Positions 47,129 through 55,945 of a DNA stretch of 64,000 bases are shown piece after piece. Origin of the DNA: Paracoccaceae bacterium (GTDB taxonomy: Bacteria; Pseudomonadota; Alphaproteobacteria; Rhodobacterales; Rhodobacteraceae); NCBI GenBank assembly GCA_016936395.1, contig JAFGXY010000049.1, forward strand, positions 17,996 through 81,995. The letters are read 5' to 3'. Every line of letters starts with the position of its first letter. The stretch's first letter is position 1. The position numbers and the translations under genes are program-made. The notes under the pieces are model-generated. The model searched no databases. It was given only the letters and a program-made list of their open reading frames with translations, and was not told the origin of the DNA.

Positions 47129-47254
47129 TCAACCCTGACGGGCCTTGTAGCGCTTTTGCGTCTTGTTGATCACATAGACGCGGCCCTTGCGGCGCACGAC
47201 CTGGCAATCACGGTGACGCGTTTTCAGCGAACGGAGCGAGTTGGCGACTTTCAT
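47129..47254 (-). CDS. rpmJ: 50S ribosomal protein L36
   Basis: 41 residues. [20 protein letters not shown] and [20 protein letters not shown] make up almost all of it, matching the zinc-less (type B) L36 of alphaproteobacteria: it has a single Cys, so lacks the four-Cys/His zinc knuckle. Basic. ATG at 47254. It is too short to be found in ordinary frame lists. A typical terminator follows. Its position between tRNA-Val and a small membrane gene is usual for this lineage. Confidence 0.93.
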   Translation of the reverse strand: MKVANSLRSLKTRHRDCQVVRRKGRVYVINKTQKRYKARQG

Positions 47255-47327
47255 GGTCGTCTCTTTCCTTGGTCGCGGCGCATCACGCGCCAGTTGAAAA
47301 CAATTGCCCCGGTTAAGGGACGGCGAA

Positions 47328-47402
47328 TGGTGGGCGGTACTGGGATCGAACCAGTGGCCACTACGATGTCAACGTAGTGCTCTACCGCTGAGCTAACCGC
47401 CC
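47328..47402 (-). tRNA. tRNA-Val (GAC anticodon)
   Basis: 75 nt on the minus strand including an encoded CCA (47330-47328). The acceptor strands GGGCGGT and ACCGCCC pair over 7 bp, with discriminator A; the D arm is AGCTCAGCGGTAGAGCA. The anticodon arm is CTACG-TTGACAT-CGTAG, anticodon GAC at its centre (Val codons GTC/GTT), and a TTCGATC T loop is present. All four helices form. Confidence 0.95.
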
Positions 47403-47586
47403 ACGTTCCTGCCGCCATTCCCCATAGCCCAATGAAAAGGACGCGGGGGAACCGCGCCGGTGTGGGCGGGTCTATAGCCAGTTGCCGGGGGGGGTGCAAG
47501 GGGGTTTGCATTTCTGTGCCCCGCTGCATCAAGGCTTTTGGCAAATCGGCAAAGACAGCTATAACGTTGGGAAGAGGGAGAGTTCA

Positions 47587-48447
47587 TTGCAAAACGACGC
47601 CTATACCTTGTATCAGCCCGCCCGCCGCGAAACCCCGGTGGTGTTTTCATCCCCGCACAGCGGGCGAATGTATCCGGCGGCGTTTCTGGCGGGCTCCGTG
47701 CTGGATGCACAGGTGATCCGGTCCTCGGAAGATGCCTTTGTCGACGATCTGTTCCGGTCGGCCACCGATTTCGGCGCGCCGTTGCTGTCTGCCTGTGCGC
47801 CGCGCGCCTTTATCGACCTGAACCGTGCCGCGGATGAGCTGGATGCCTCGGTGGTGGAAGGTGTTGCGCGCAGCCCGCATAACCTGCGGGTTGCCTCGGG
47901 TCTGGGGGTGATTCCGCGCGTCGTGGCCGGGGGGCGAGCGATCTATGGCGCAAAGATGCCGTTGGCCGAGGCCGAAGAGCGTATCCGCTGTTATTGGCAC
48001 CCCTATCACGCCGCGCTGCGCCGGTTGACCGAAGAAAGCCACGCGCAGTTCGGGCAGGCCGTGCTGGTGGATTGCCATTCGATGCCGCATGAAGCCATCG
48101 AATCGCACAGCCGCCCCGGCGTTGCGCGCCCCGAGGTGGTGCTGGGCGACCGGTTCGGGGCCACGGCGGCGCGCGACGTGATGGATCAGGTCGAAGCCGC
48201 GTTTCAGAGCGCCGGGTTGCGGGTGGCGCGCAACACGCCCTTTGCCGGGGCCTATATCGCGCAGGCCTACGGCCGACCGTCACGCGGTTTTCATGTGGTG
48301 CAGGTCGAGATCGACCGCGCGCTGTATCTGGACGAGGCCACCGTCACCCCGTCAGCAGATTTCGAGGCGTTCAGGTCAGTGTTGACCGGGGTTATCGCGC
48401 AGATCACCGAAATCGGTCGCTTGTGCCTGCCTTTGGCTGCCGAATAG
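47587..48447 (+). CDS. hutG: N-formylglutamate amidohydrolase
   Basis: 286 residues. Family landmarks: VVFSSPHSGRMYP, RAFIDLNRAADELD (the D-LNR zinc region), LVDCHSMPHEAIE and SRGFHVVQVEIDRALYLDE. It hydrolyses N-formylglutamate (or a related N-formyl amino acid) to glutamate and formate. The start is TTG at 47587 with a good GAGGGAGA site. The frame is open to 47482 but has no codon preference there. Other hut genes are not nearby, so the histidine pathway role is uncertain. Confidence 0.82.
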   Translation: MQNDAYTLYQPARRETPVVFSSPHSGRMYPAAFLAGSVLDAQVIRSSEDAFVDDLFRSATDFGAPLLSACAPRAFIDLNRAADELDASVVEGVARSPHNLRVASGLGVIPRVVAGGRAIYGAKMPLAEAEERIRCYWHPYHAALRRLTEESHAQFGQAVLVDCHSMPHEAIESHSRPGVARPEVVLGDRFGATAARDVMDQVEAAFQSAGLRVARNTPFAGAYIAQAYGRPSRGFHVVQVEIDRALYLDEATVTPSADFEAFRSVLTGVIAQITEIGRLCLPLAAE

Positions 48448-48556
48448 CCCGCGGTGCGGCCTGAAAGTCGCGGGCCATCATCAGCGCGCGGCTTGGCTTG
48501 CCCGGGCTTTGTCAAGCGGGTGCTGCGCTCTTTGCCGACAAGCGCGCCGCTGCCGG

Positions 48557-49819
48557 TCAGCGCAAGGCCCGGCCCTTGACGATGGCATCCTGGCCAAACC
48601 GCGCGCGGATCGCATCGGTGGCGCGCTCGGCAGCGGCGCGTTTGGCGGCGTCTGGGTCCAGCAGGTCGGCGGCCCGGTCGGCCTGATCTTCGGGGCAGAG
48701 GTCGGCAATGCCGACGCCGATCAGGCGCAGGGGCCCGACGGCGCCTGCCTGATCCAACAAGCCGCGTGCGGTGCGATAGATGCGGTCTGCCATCTGGGTG
48801 GCATCGGACAGCGCCTGGCGCCGCGTCAGGGTCTGAAAATCGCCGCGCTTGAGTTTGAGCGTGACGGTGCGCCCGGCAAAGCCCTTGGCTTTGGCGCGGT
48901 CGGCCACCTGCTCGGCCAACCGCCACAGGTGGCCATCGAGCAGGTCGGGGTCTGAGGTGTCTTCGGAAAACGTCGTCTCTTTCGAGATCGACTTGACCGC
49001 CGCATCGCGCGCCACCCGCCGATGGTCGATACCGCGTGCAAGGTGCCAAAGCCGGTCGCCCATCTGGCCAAAGCGGGCGGTCAGGTCGGCGCGGTCCCAT
49101 CGCAGCAGGTCGCTGATGCTGCGAATCCCCGCCTGATCCAGCGCTGCTTGCGTGGCGGTGCCAACCCCCCACAGGATGCGGACCGATTGTTTGGCCAGAA
49201 AGCCTTGGGTCTCGGCTGGGCCGATCACCGAAAAGCCGCGGGGCTTGTCGAGGTCTGACGCAATCTTGGCCAGAAACTTGTTGTGCGACAGGCCGATGGA
49301 GCCGGTAACGCCAAGCTCGGTTTCCATCTGCCGGGTCAGCCGGGCCAGCATGACCGCAGGCGGTGCCCCGTGCAGCCGGGCGGTGCCGGTGAGGTCCAAA
49401 AACGCCTCGTCCAGCGACAGCGGTTCGATGGCAGGGGTCAGGAGTTCCATCATGGCGCGGATCTGGCGGCTGACCTGCACATAACGGTCCATCCGCGGTT
49501 TCACGACCACCGCCTCGGGGCACAGCTTCAACGCCTGAAACATCGGCATGGCCGAGCGCACGCCGTGGATGCGCGCCAGATAGCAGCAGGTCGAGACAAC
49601 CCCGCGCGACCCGCCCCCCACGATCAGCGGTTTGTCGGCAAGGCCGGGATCGTCGCGCTTTTCCACCGAGGCATAGAACGCATCGCAATCCATATGCGCG
49701 ATGGACAAGGTGAACAGGTCCGGGTGCGCCAGCAGGCGCGGGCTGCGACAGGACGGGCAGCGCCCCGAGGCGGGGGCGGTGTCAAGGGTTGTCAGGCAAT
49801 CGCGGCACAGGGCGGGCAT
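48557..49819 (-). CDS. dinB: DNA polymerase IV with N-terminal zinc-ribbon-like extension
   Basis: 420 residues. Y-family error-prone translesion polymerase: HMDCDAFYASVEKRDDPGL, the catalytic SLDEAFLDLTG and the helix-hairpin-helix region. Before this is a 40-residue N-terminal piece with CRDCLTTL and RCPSCRSPR, a four-Cys zinc-ribbon candidate. Start ATG 49819. Function is SOS-related bypass of blocked forks. Ends 110 nt from convergent hutG. Confidence 0.93.
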   Translation of the reverse strand: MPALCRDCLTTLDTAPASGRCPSCRSPRLLAHPDLFTLSIAHMDCDAFYASVEKRDDPGLADKPLIVGGGSRGVVSTCCYLARIHGVRSAMPMFQALKLCPEAVVVKPRMDRYVQVSRQIRAMMELLTPAIEPLSLDEAFLDLTGTARLHGAPPAVMLARLTRQMETELGVTGSIGLSHNKFLAKIASDLDKPRGFSVIGPAETQGFLAKQSVRILWGVGTATQAALDQAGIRSISDLLRWDRADLTARFGQMGDRLWHLARGIDHRRVARDAAVKSISKETTFSEDTSDPDLLDGHLWRLAEQVADRAKAKGFAGRTVTLKLKRGDFQTLTRRQALSDATQMADRIYRTARGLLDQAGAVGPLRLIGVGIADLCPEDQADRAADLLDPDAAKRAAAERATDAIRARFGQDAIVKGRALR

Positions 49820-49890
49820 GGTGGCGCATCATAGCCTGCCCGGGCCGGGGCGCACAGTCCCCGATGTTCGGGGCCGGGGCCGGGGTTGGA

Positions 49891-49920
49891 TGCCTCCGGC
49901 GGGAGTATTTGGCAAGCCGC
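49891..49920 (+). repeat. Rhodobacterales intergenic REP-like element, copy B
   Basis: TGCCTCCGGCGGGAGTATTT followed by GGCAAGCCGC. The CCTCCGGCGGGAG palindrome plus TATTT plus a GCAAG purine stretch matches the layout of copies A (25163-25208) and C (52663-52717). It lies between dinB and dadA. Confidence 0.5.
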
Positions 49921-49932
49921 AATCCGGGGCGT

Positions 49933-51237
49933 TTACGCGGCAACGGGTGCAGGCGCCCCGATAAAGCGGGGGCGGCGTGTGGATTTCTGATAGCGGCTGT
50001 AGCCGAGGTCATGGTTGTCGATCTCGGTCACGCGGTCGCTGACGATGTCGGCCAGCACGCGGCCCGAGCCTGCGGCCATGGTCCAGCCCAGCGTGCCGTG
50101 GCCGGTGTTCAGGAACAGGTTGGCAATCGGGCTGCGGCCGACGATGGGGGTGCCATCGGGGGTCATCGGGCGCAGACCGGCCCAGAAGGTCGCGCGCGAC
50201 TGGTCGCCCGCGCCGCCGAACAGGTCTTCGACCGAGTGCTGCAGCGTGCGCTTGCGTTTGTCGGACAGCGACAGGTCGTAGCCCGCGATTTCGGCCATGC
50301 CGCCGACGCGGATACGGTCGCCCAGCCGTGTGATGGCGATCTTGTGGGTTTCGTCCATGACGGTGGAAAGGGGTGCACGGGTCTCATCGACCAAGGGCAC
50401 GGTGATGGAATAGCCCTTGACCGGGTAGACCGGCAAGCGCAGGCCCAAAGGGTTGACAAGGCGCGGCGAGTAAGAGCCGAGCGCCACGACGAAGGCATCG
50501 GCCGTCACCACGCCTTCGGACGTGGTGACCGAGGCGATGCGCCCGGCGGCTATGTTCAGCCGTTGGATGGCGACCCCGTGACGGAAGGTGACGCCAAGGG
50601 CGGCTGCGCGTGTCGCAAGCCCTTGGGTGAACTTGAAGCAGTCACCGGTTTCATCCTTGGGCAGACGCAGGCCGCCGGCGATCTTGTCGCGCGATGCGGC
50701 CAGACCGGGTTCTGCGGCGATGCAGCCCTGCACATCCAGCACCTCGAACGGAACACCGCCCTGACGCAGCACGTCGATGTCCTTGCCCGCGGCATCGACC
50801 TGCTTTTGCGTGCGGAACAGTTGCAGCGTGCCCTGCTGGCGTTCGTCGAAGGCGATGCCCGTCTCGGCCCGCAGATCTGTCAGGCAATCGCGGGAATATT
50901 CGGCCAGCCGCACCATGCGCGCCTTGTTGCGGGCATAGGCCGCGCTTGTGCAATTGCCCAGCATCTGCGCGACCCAAGCGATTTTCTGAAGGTCCGGGCG
51001 CGGCTGGATGATCAGCGGGGCATGTTCCATGAGCAGCCATTTCAACGCTTTCATCGGGATGCCGGGCGCGGCCCAGGGGGACGAATAGCCGGGGCTGATC
51101 TCGCCTGCATTGGCAAAGCTGGTTTCCAGCGCGGCGGCGGGCTGGCGGTCGATCACCGTCACCTCATGCCCCTGGCGGGCCAGATACCAGGCCGAGGTCA
51201 CACCGATCACACCAGAACCAAGAACGACGATCTTCAT
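49933..51237 (-). CDS. dadA: D-amino acid dehydrogenase small subunit
   Basis: 434 residues. FAD-dependent DAO-type dehydrogenase: [20 protein letters not shown] dinucleotide fold, [20 protein letters not shown] (family signature), and [14 protein letters not shown] near the middle. Oxidises D-amino acids, chiefly D-alanine from peptidoglycan turnover, passing electrons to the respiratory chain. No alanine racemase gene is adjacent. ATG 51237 start. It is divergent from the SPFH gene. Confidence 0.92.
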   Translation of the reverse strand: MKIVVLGSGVIGVTSAWYLARQGHEVTVIDRQPAAALETSFANAGEISPGYSSPWAAPGIPMKALKWLLMEHAPLIIQPRPDLQKIAWVAQMLGNCTSAAYARNKARMVRLAEYSRDCLTDLRAETGIAFDERQQGTLQLFRTQKQVDAAGKDIDVLRQGGVPFEVLDVQGCIAAEPGLAASRDKIAGGLRLPKDETGDCFKFTQGLATRAAALGVTFRHGVAIQRLNIAAGRIASVTTSEGVVTADAFVVALGSYSPRLVNPLGLRLPVYPVKGYSITVPLVDETRAPLSTVMDETHKIAITRLGDRIRVGGMAEIAGYDLSLSDKRKRTLQHSVEDLFGGAGDQSRATFWAGLRPMTPDGTPIVGRSPIANLFLNTGHGTLGWTMAAGSGRVLADIVSDRVTEIDNHDLGYSRYQKSTRRPRFIGAPAPVAA

Positions 51238-51507
51238 GCCGCAAACCTTTCGCAGAGCAGAGGAGGGTGAAGACCAGATGCCACCAGTCAGACAGAAGTT
51301 CTTGGCAAAGATGACACCCGCATATCAAATTTTCGAAAGAAATGTAGCAAAATGGCCCGAATCATCGAAGGAAAATCCGGTGATCAAATATCAGGCGATC
51401 TGAAAACATCGGAAACCTCCAATAGGCGCAAGAATCTTGCATGGCTTGCGCTTGGGCCGACAGCGGCCATCTTGGTGGGGTCATTTCAGCACAAAGGGTT
51501 TCCCGGC

Positions 51508-52389
51508 ATGGAGCTTGATCAGTTTATCGGCGGCAACGCGGTCTTTCTGGCGATCGCCGCCTTCATCATCCTGTGCATCTTCCTGGGCGTGCGGATCGTG
51601 CCGCAATCGGAAAAGCACATCGTGGAACGCTTTGGCAGGCTGCGGTCGGTGTTGGGCCCGGGGATCAACTTCGTGGTGCCGTTCCTGGACCGGGTGGCGC
51701 ACAAGATCTCGATTCTGGAACGTCAGTTGCCCACTGCCAGCCAGGACGCGATCACCGCTGACAACGTCTTGGTGAAGGTGGAAACCAGCGTCTTCTACCG
51801 GATTACCGAGCCGGAAAAGACCGTTTACCGCATCCGCGATGTCGATGGCGCGATTGCCACCACCGTGGCAGGGATCGTGCGGTCCGAGATCGGCAAGATC
51901 GAACTGGATCAGGTGCAATCCAACCGCGCGCAACTGATCGAACGGGTGCGCGAACAGGTAACGGCCATGGTCGATGACTGGGGCGTCGAGGTGACGCGGG
52001 CCGAGATTCTGGACGTCAATCTGGATGACGCGACGCGGGCGGCCATGCTGCAGCAACTCAACGCCGAGCGGGCGCGGCGCGCGCAGGTGACCGAGGCCGA
52101 GGGCAAGAAACGCTCGGTCGAACTGGCGGCCGATGCCGATCTTTACGCCGCCGAACAGCAGGCCAAGGCCAAGCGGGTGACGGCGGATGCCGAAGCCTAT
52201 GCAACAGCCGCCATTGCCATCGCGATCAAGGAATCGGGGCTGGAGGCGGCGCAGTATCAGCTTGCTTTGGCGCAGGTCGAGGCTTTGGCGAAGGTGGCGC
52301 AAGGTGGCGGCAAACAGACCATCCTGCTGCCCGCACAGGCGCTGGATGCCTTTGCCGATGCCTTCAAGATGCTGAAAGGGCGTGTGTGA
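51508..52389 (+). CDS. SPFH/stomatin-prohibitin family protein, QmcA type
   Basis: 293 residues. N-terminal membrane segment (NAVFLAIAAFIILCIFLG), then the Band7/SPFH domain including RIVPQSEKHIVERFGR and LGPGINFVVPFLDRV, then a long coiled coil (AERARRAQVTEAEGKKRSVELAAD in two blocks) and a C-terminal oligomerisation region. Forms large membrane microdomain cages, with a partner NfeD. The frame is open to 51352; ATG 51508 (MELDQFIGG) with AAAGGG upstream is the conserved start. qmcA or ybbK are used for homologues. Confidence 0.9.
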   Translation: MELDQFIGGNAVFLAIAAFIILCIFLGVRIVPQSEKHIVERFGRLRSVLGPGINFVVPFLDRVAHKISILERQLPTASQDAITADNVLVKVETSVFYRITEPEKTVYRIRDVDGAIATTVAGIVRSEIGKIELDQVQSNRAQLIERVREQVTAMVDDWGVEVTRAEILDVNLDDATRAAMLQQLNAERARRAQVTEAEGKKRSVELAADADLYAAEQQAKAKRVTADAEAYATAAIAIAIKESGLEAAQYQLALAQVEALAKVAQGGGKQTILLPAQALDAFADAFKMLKGRV

Positions 52390-52655
52390 TGCTGACGGTC
52401 TGGTGGGTCTGGGTGGTGGCCGGTTTTGCCCTTGGCGTGCTGGAGGTATTGGCGCCGGGCTACATTTTCCTGGGCTTTGCCATCGGCGCCTTGATCGTGG
52501 GCGCCGGCCTTGGTTTCGGTCTGCTGGGCGGCAGCATTTCCATTCTGCTCTTGGTCTTTGCCCTTGCCTCGCTGGCGGCTTGGCTGGCGCTGCGCCACAC
52601 CATGGGCGTGCGCGAAGGGCAGGTAAAACGTTGGGACCGTGATATCAACGACTGA
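52389..52655 (+). CDS. NfeD family protein (short form)
   Basis: 88 residues. Two or three membrane helices near the start (VVAGFALGVLEVLAPGYIFLG, then LLGGSISILLLVFALASLAAW) then a short soluble tail. Short NfeD proteins are found as cognate partners of SPFH proteins. It overlaps the SPFH stop by one base (TGATG); GTG at 52386 is an alternative start, but AAAGGG lies better with ATG 52389. The typical C-terminal OB domain is almost absent, so the protein is a truncated family variant of normal occurrence. Confidence 0.85.
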   Translation: MLTVWWVWVVAGFALGVLEVLAPGYIFLGFAIGALIVGAGLGFGLLGGSISILLLVFALASLAAWLALRHTMGVREGQVKRWDRDIND

Positions 52656-52662
52656 CCTGCCG

Positions 52663-52717
52663 GTTTCCTCTTGGCAAAAATACCCTCGGGGGTGAGGCGC
52701 GGCACGCGCCGAGGGGG
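52663..52717 (-). repeat. Rhodobacterales intergenic REP-like element, copy C
   Basis: Reading the minus strand, a GC-rich hairpin around 52695-52717 precedes ACCCCCGAGGGTATTTTTGC and then CAAGAGGAA. It is the same layout as copies A and B but in reverse orientation, in the convergent gap between nfeD and pyrF, where it may terminate both. Confidence 0.55.
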
Positions 52718-52743
52718 CAGACAGCCCCCTTTCCCGGGTGGTC

Positions 52744-53454
52744 TCATCCGCGGCGGGTCGGCAATTCGGCAAGGATCCGGCGGGCGGCTTCTTGCGGGTT
52801 GGCGTCGGTCCAGATCGGACGGCCAACGACGATATGGTCGGCACCATCCGCGATCGCCTGCGCCGGGGTGGCGATGCGTTTCTGGTCACCCGTGGCGCTG
52901 CCTGCCGGGCGGATACCGGGGGTCACGATCAGCTTGCCCGTGGCTTCGGGTAGGGCGCGGATCAGGGCTGCCTCTTGCGGGCTGGCGATCACGCCATCGG
53001 CCCCCGCTGACAGAGCCCGGGCGGCACGTTCCAGCGTGATGGCGTGGATGTCGCCCGGCTTGATGCAGTTGGCGTCCAGATCGCTGCGGTCCAGCGAGGT
53101 CAGGATTGTGACCGCGAGGATTTTCAGCCCGGTGCCGCTTGCGCCTTCCTGGGCCGCGCGCACCACTTGCGGGTCGCCGTGAACGGTCAGGAAATCCAGA
53201 TCATACCGGGCGATGCCACGCACGGCCGCCTCGACCGTGGCGCCGATGTCGAACAGCTTCAGGTCCAGAAAGATGCGCTTGCCCTGATCGTGCTTCAGCT
53301 CATTGGCAAGTGCAAGGCCGCCCCCTGTCAGCATGCCCAGCCCGATCTTGTAAAAGCTGGCGGCGTCGCCGATGCGGGCGGCAAGCTCAAGCCCTTGCAC
53401 CACATTGGGCACATCCAGCGCCACGATCAGGCGGTCATCTGCGAGGGGGGGCAT
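52744..53454 (-). CDS. pyrF: Orotidine-5'-phosphate decarboxylase
   Basis: 236 residues, TIM barrel. Catalytic core FLDLKLFDIGATV (Asp-Lys-Asp tetrad), DRLIVALDVPN at the N-terminus, TPGIRPAG and VGRPIW near the end. Makes UMP from OMP, the last step of de novo pyrimidine synthesis. The frame is open to 53502, but ATG 53454 has a GGAGA site (AGGAGA about 9 nt upstream) and matches the family. It is divergent from the ROK gene. Confidence 0.97.
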   Translation of the reverse strand: MPPLADDRLIVALDVPNVVQGLELAARIGDAASFYKIGLGMLTGGGLALANELKHDQGKRIFLDLKLFDIGATVEAAVRGIARYDLDFLTVHGDPQVVRAAQEGASGTGLKILAVTILTSLDRSDLDANCIKPGDIHAITLERAARALSAGADGVIASPQEAALIRALPEATGKLIVTPGIRPAGSATGDQKRIATPAQAIADGADHIVVGRPIWTDANPQEAARRILAELPTRRG

Positions 53455-53542
53455 CGTGCTGTCTCCTGTGCCGGGTGGCATGCGTCTTGCGGCGGCCGGC
53501 AAGTGCTGTCAAGCCATGCGGCGGACTGAACGGGGAAATGCG

Positions 53543-54424
53543 ATGATCCTGTGCTTTGACATTGGCGGGTCGCGGATCAAGGGCGCGCTGTCGGATGGAT
53601 GCTCGCCGCTGACGCTGCTGGGAGATGTGCCGACGCCCGGTGCCGATTTTGACGCGTTTCTGGCGGCTTTGCGCGGCTTTTTACAAGGGCGTGACCTGCG
53701 GGGCGTGGCGATTGCCATCGCCGGGGTGGTGTCGCCCGACACCGGGCGGATCAAGGTGGCCAACATCCCCTGCGCCGATGGCCGGGGTCTGGCCGATGAG
53801 GTGCGGGCGGCCCTGGGCCTGCCGGTGCTGGTGCTGAATGACGCCGATTGTTTTGCTTTGGCCGAGGCGCGTCAGGGGGCGGGGCGCGGGCATCGCAACG
53901 TGTTCGGGGTGATACTGGGCACTGGTGTTGGTGGCGGGCTGGTGCTGAACGGTCAACTGGTCACCGGCGCGGGCGGCTATGCCGGCGAATGGGGCCATGG
54001 TCCGGTGATTGCGCCACCGTGGGATTTTCCCTGTGGCTGCGGGTCAAGGGGCTGTGTCGATGCCGTTTGTGGCGCGCGCGGGCTGGAGCGGTTGCACCGC
54101 TGCCTGCATGGCGTGGAGGTGCCGTCCACCGTCATTCTGGCCGATTGGCAGGTGGGCGAGGCATGCGCTATGCAGACCATCGCGCTATGGCTCGACCTGA
54201 TCGTGCCGCCTTTGGCGATGGTGACCAACACTGTTGGCGCGTCGATCCTGCCGGTCGGGGGCGGCCTCGCGAGCGTGATGCCACTGCTGGTTGCGCTTGA
54301 CCTGCGCCTGCGAAAGGCCATTTTGCATCAGACGGAATTGCCCATTGTCGTGCCTGCGACCTGTCGCCCGGAACCGGGCCTTGTTGGCGCGGCCGAGGCC
54401 GGAATTGAGGCATTTGCACGATGA
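53543..54424 (+). CDS. ROK-family sugar kinase
   Basis: 293 residues. N-terminal ATPase core (LCFDIGGSRIKGALSDG), GVILGTGVGGGLVLNG, and the ROK zinc motif CGCGSRGCVD. The family contains N-acetylglucosamine, N-acetylmannosamine and other hexose kinases; substrate cannot be told from sequence alone. Start ATG 53543 follows GGGGAAA. Overlaps cutC by 4 nt. Its pairing with cutC suggests the kinase works in the pathway with that protein. Confidence 0.88.
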   Translation: MILCFDIGGSRIKGALSDGCSPLTLLGDVPTPGADFDAFLAALRGFLQGRDLRGVAIAIAGVVSPDTGRIKVANIPCADGRGLADEVRAALGLPVLVLNDADCFALAEARQGAGRGHRNVFGVILGTGVGGGLVLNGQLVTGAGGYAGEWGHGPVIAPPWDFPCGCGSRGCVDAVCGARGLERLHRCLHGVEVPSTVILADWQVGEACAMQTIALWLDLIVPPLAMVTNTVGASILPVGGGLASVMPLLVALDLRLRKAILHQTELPIVVPATCRPEPGLVGAAEAGIEAFAR

Positions 54425-55146
54425 GAGTGTTGGTAGAGGTCTGTATCGACAGCACCGCAGGGCTGGCCGAGGCCATCACTGCCGGCGCGGGTCGGATCGA
54501 ACTTTGCTCGGCGCTTGATCTGGGTGGGTTGACGCCATCGGTCGGTATGATGCGCCGGGCTTTGGGGGCATCCGTGCCGATTTATGCGATGATCCGGCCA
54601 CGCGCGGGGCATTTCGTCTGGTCGCCCGACGAGATCGCCGTGATGGAGGCCGATATCGAAGCCGCCCGAGAGGTTGGGATGCAGGGCGTCGTTCTGGGGG
54701 CCAGCCGTCCCGATGGCCGTCTGGATACCGACGTGCTGGATCTGCTGATCCGCCGCGCCACTGGCATGGGGCTGACGCTGAACCGCTGTTTTGATCTGAC
54801 GCCCGACCCTTCGGCAGCACTTGAACAGGCGGTTGACCTTGGGTTCCACCGTATCCTGACCAGTGGCGGCGCGCGCTCGGCCACCGAAGGCCATGAGACG
54901 CTGGCCCGCTTGATGGGGCAGGCGAAAGACAGGATCATCATCATGCCGGGGTCAGGCATTGGCCCCGATACATTGACGGCGCTGCGCGATCTGCCGCTGC
55001 GCGAGGTGCATGCGTCGTGTTCCGTTCCGGTGATCGGAACCGGGCAAGTGGTGGACTTCGGCTTTGCGCCCCGGATCGGGCGTCGCACCGATGGCAAGCG
55101 GTTGCGTGATTTGCGCGCGATGCTGTCGGACGCTGTCGGGCGATAG
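54421..55146 (+). CDS. cutC: CutC family protein
   Basis: 241 residues, TIM barrel. VEVCIDSTAGLAEAI, GAGRIELCSALDLGGLTPS, RPRAGHF and LTSGGARSATEG are CutC signatures. The original copper-homeostasis role has been questioned in E. coli, where the phenotype was traced to a small RNA at the cutC 3' end. Coupling to a ROK sugar kinase by a 4-nt overlap here suggests a carbohydrate-related role instead. Confidence 0.9.
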   Translation: MRVLVEVCIDSTAGLAEAITAGAGRIELCSALDLGGLTPSVGMMRRALGASVPIYAMIRPRAGHFVWSPDEIAVMEADIEAAREVGMQGVVLGASRPDGRLDTDVLDLLIRRATGMGLTLNRCFDLTPDPSAALEQAVDLGFHRILTSGGARSATEGHETLARLMGQAKDRIIIMPGSGIGPDTLTALRDLPLREVHASCSVPVIGTGQVVDFGFAPRIGRRTDGKRLRDLRAMLSDAVGR

Positions 55147-55301
55147 GGCCGGTCGCCGGTGTGACGAAGACCGGCGGTGTGGAGAAGGGTGTCAACCAAG
55201 CCTTCCGCCCGTTCAGGGCAGCCTTGGGCGCTGCACCCCGCACACTTTAGAAACCCCGGCGGCACCAGCCGGTCACGATCATGGCAATGCGCCTGTATGC
55301 G

Positions 55302-55748
55302 CTACGCGCTGCCGGGAAAATCGGCCGCGGCCAGAAACGGGGCTTCGGATTTCAGCGGTGGTGGGGTGAACACCGTGCCATCCTTCGCCCAGACGGCGAT
55401 ATGGCGCGGATCGCCCCAGACCGAGACATGGATTTCGGGCCCGGCGCCCTCGGCTGCCAGATGTTCGGGCGTCAGACCTACGATGCGCACCCGCAACAAT
55501 TCGTTGCGTTCCACTGCGGGCGCGATCAGGGCGGTCGCATGTGGCCCCAGCAGGCCGACCAACAGCGTCACCTGTCGGGGGATCAGCCCCAGAAACCGGC
55601 GCGTCACCTGCACGAAGACCCCCACGCGACCGTCGGGCAGCATGCCCAATTCGGCCGGCGAACCGATCGAAAGCCCCGTGCGGGCGACATGGACGGTGAT
55701 GTTGTGAACGGCAGCCTTGTGGATCAGCGGTTGCAACAGGTCATGCAT
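55302..55748 (-). CDS. Conserved-looking protein of unknown function
   Basis: 148 residues, mixed beta structure expected: alternating hydrophobic residues (VGVFVQV, QVTLLVGLLG, IHVSVWG, HIAVWAKDG). No known motif was recognised. ATG 55748 with AAAGG upstream is preferred to the open frame start 55790. It has no signal peptide and no membrane segment. Monocistronic, convergent with cutC, and codon use matches neighbours, so translation is plausible. Confidence 0.6.
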   Translation of the reverse strand: MHDLLQPLIHKAAVHNITVHVARTGLSIGSPAELGMLPDGRVGVFVQVTRRFLGLIPRQVTLLVGLLGPHATALIAPAVERNELLRVRIVGLTPEHLAAEGAGPEIHVSVWGDPRHIAVWAKDGTVFTPPPLKSEAPFLAAADFPGSA

Positions 55749-55945
55749 CGGAGGGCCTTTCTTGTGGCGTATGGCGGTGCGACTGCTCAACCGCCCGCCT
55801 GTTTTTCAGACGATTCTGGTCGTGCTGCGAAGCTGCCGCAAGACGCGATGCCGTGAGGCCGCCCCGCGCTACCTAAAGTTGCCGAAACCCGCGCCCCCGG
55901 TCGGCGGAAAGCCGAGCAACCGAACGGATCGTGCTTGGGTTTACG

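Noticed and set aside
47403..47586. Possible attachment site at tRNA-Val
   Set aside because: tRNA 3' ends are common integration sites, but no integrase or direct repeat of the tRNA end is seen in this window.
48447..48475. GCCCGCG/CGCGGGC 7-bp repeat after hutG as a terminator
   Set aside because: 15-nt loop, no T-run and the first arm overlaps the stop codon; too weak to support.
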